A stretch of 5,254 nucleotides of DNA. It comes from Longimonas sp040409695. GTDB lineage: Bacteria > Bacteroidota > Rhodothermia > Rhodothermales > Salinibacteraceae. Positions 4,941 to 5,254 of the stretch are shown here, piece after piece. The notes under the pieces were generated by a model. It was not told where the DNA came from, did not search any database, and saw nothing but the letters and a program-made list of their open reading frames with translations. The position numbers and the translations under genes were made by a program. The DNA lies in NCBI RefSeq assembly GCF_040409695.1, contig NZ_JARWGJ010000170.1, positions 1-5,254 of the forward strand, read 5' to 3'. Every line of letters starts with the position of its first letter. The stretch's first letter is position 1.

Positions 4941-5254
4941 TTACCCCTCCTTCCGCAGCCGCGCCCCGAACGCCCCGTCGGTGCCGTGCGCGACCGGGTC
5001 TGCATGCAGAAACCCATCCTGCTTCACCGCAGGGGGGATGCGCACCGGCGGCACGAGTGTCAGCTCGGGGTGACGCCCCAGCGCCGCATCCACGCGCGCC
5101 TCGTTCTCCTCCGGAAGCAGCGAGCACGTGCTGTAGACCAGCACGCCCCCCGGCGGCAAAAGCCCCACCGCCGCATCCAACAGCGCATCCTGCAGCGCCG
5201 TCAGCGTCTCCACGTCCTGCGGCGAGCGGCGCCAGCGCAGATCCGCCCGGCGGC
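4941..5254 (-). CDS. rsmB: RsmB/NOP2/Sun-family rRNA cytosine-C5 methyltransferase, C-terminal part
   Basis: The leftward frame is open at the right edge and stops with TAA at 4943-4941, giving 103 visible residues. The family transfers methyl from S-adenosylmethionine to C5 of a cytosine; RsmB itself modifies C967 of 16S rRNA. The visible part begins RRADLRWRRSPQDVETL, the segment typically found between motifs IV and VI of RsmB proteins. It continues with PPGGVLVYSTCSLLPEENE, whose TCS (5129-5121) is motif VI holding the catalytic cysteine. It ends with the usual HGTDG-F-ARLRK tail, here with Gly-Ala-Phe in place of the common Gly-Phe-Phe. The GTG at 5213 is internal; the true start, the substrate-binding N-terminus, motif I and the PCSG motif lie outside the window. 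The family is certain. RsmB rather than a paralogue is likely but not proven from the C-terminus alone. Confidence 0.85.
   Translation of the reverse strand, partial: RRADLRWRRSPQDVETLTALQDALLDAAVGLLPPGGVLVYSTCSLLPEENEARVDAALGRHPELTLVPPVRIPPAVKQDGFLHADPVAHGTDGAFGARLRKEG

Noticed and set aside
4639..5073. Rightward frame over D2 and into the methyltransferase region
   Set aside because: It is antisense to the conserved RsmB coding sequence and made of repeat DNA at its start; no family features.

Overview
The window looks like a high-GC bacterial chromosome segment (about 60 % GC by eye). Two conserved housekeeping genes converge on a 2.9-kb accessory stretch full of hairpin-forming repeats. 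UvrB has Bacteroidota-type wording around its beta-hairpin (SHNKTLAAQLYGELKQFFP, YYDYYQPESY) and an acidic overall composition. With the high GC, this suggests a Rhodothermota/Salinibacter-like member of the Bacteroidota line. That placement is a low-confidence inference.

Layout. Bases 1-2070 (+) carry nearly all of uvrB, the damage-recognition helicase-like subunit of nucleotide excision repair; only its first codons are missing. Bases 4941-5254 (-) carry the C-terminal end of an RsmB-type rRNA cytosine-5 methyltransferase, which runs off the right edge. Between them lie three small accessory genes: a DUF559 putative endonuclease (2636-3004) and an overlapping type II toxin-antitoxin pair of DUF433 antitoxin (3303-3551) and DUF5615 PIN-like toxin (3523-3927). 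All three are on the + strand.

The rest of the middle is built from repeat modules, named here A to F. A is a C/G-rich stem-loop with core CCCCTCC-TA-CCGGC / GCCGG-AAA-GGAGGGG. B is a ~125-bp unit containing an AAATCCCCC...GGGGGACTT hairpin. C is an inverted pair of TCATTGCGAGG-type arms. D is a ~200-bp unit with two CCCGGG hairpin arms in inverted relation and a third stem-loop. E is a terminator-like hairpin with A architecture in the opposite orientation. F is a short leader motif ending CGAACAG, found before both C and B copies. The order is F-C-F-B-A, then DUF559, E-A, the toxin-antitoxin pair, A-D, then F-C-F-B-A-D. Whenever modules co-occur they keep the order C, B, A, D and the same strand.

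The housekeeping genes seem unrelated in function to the island. The toxin-antitoxin pair should work as a self-contained unit. The DUF559 nuclease may be linked to the spread of the surrounding hairpin repeats. This last idea is the most interesting hypothesis here, but the sequence alone does not prove it. No transposase, integrase, CRISPR array, tRNA or rRNA gene was found.
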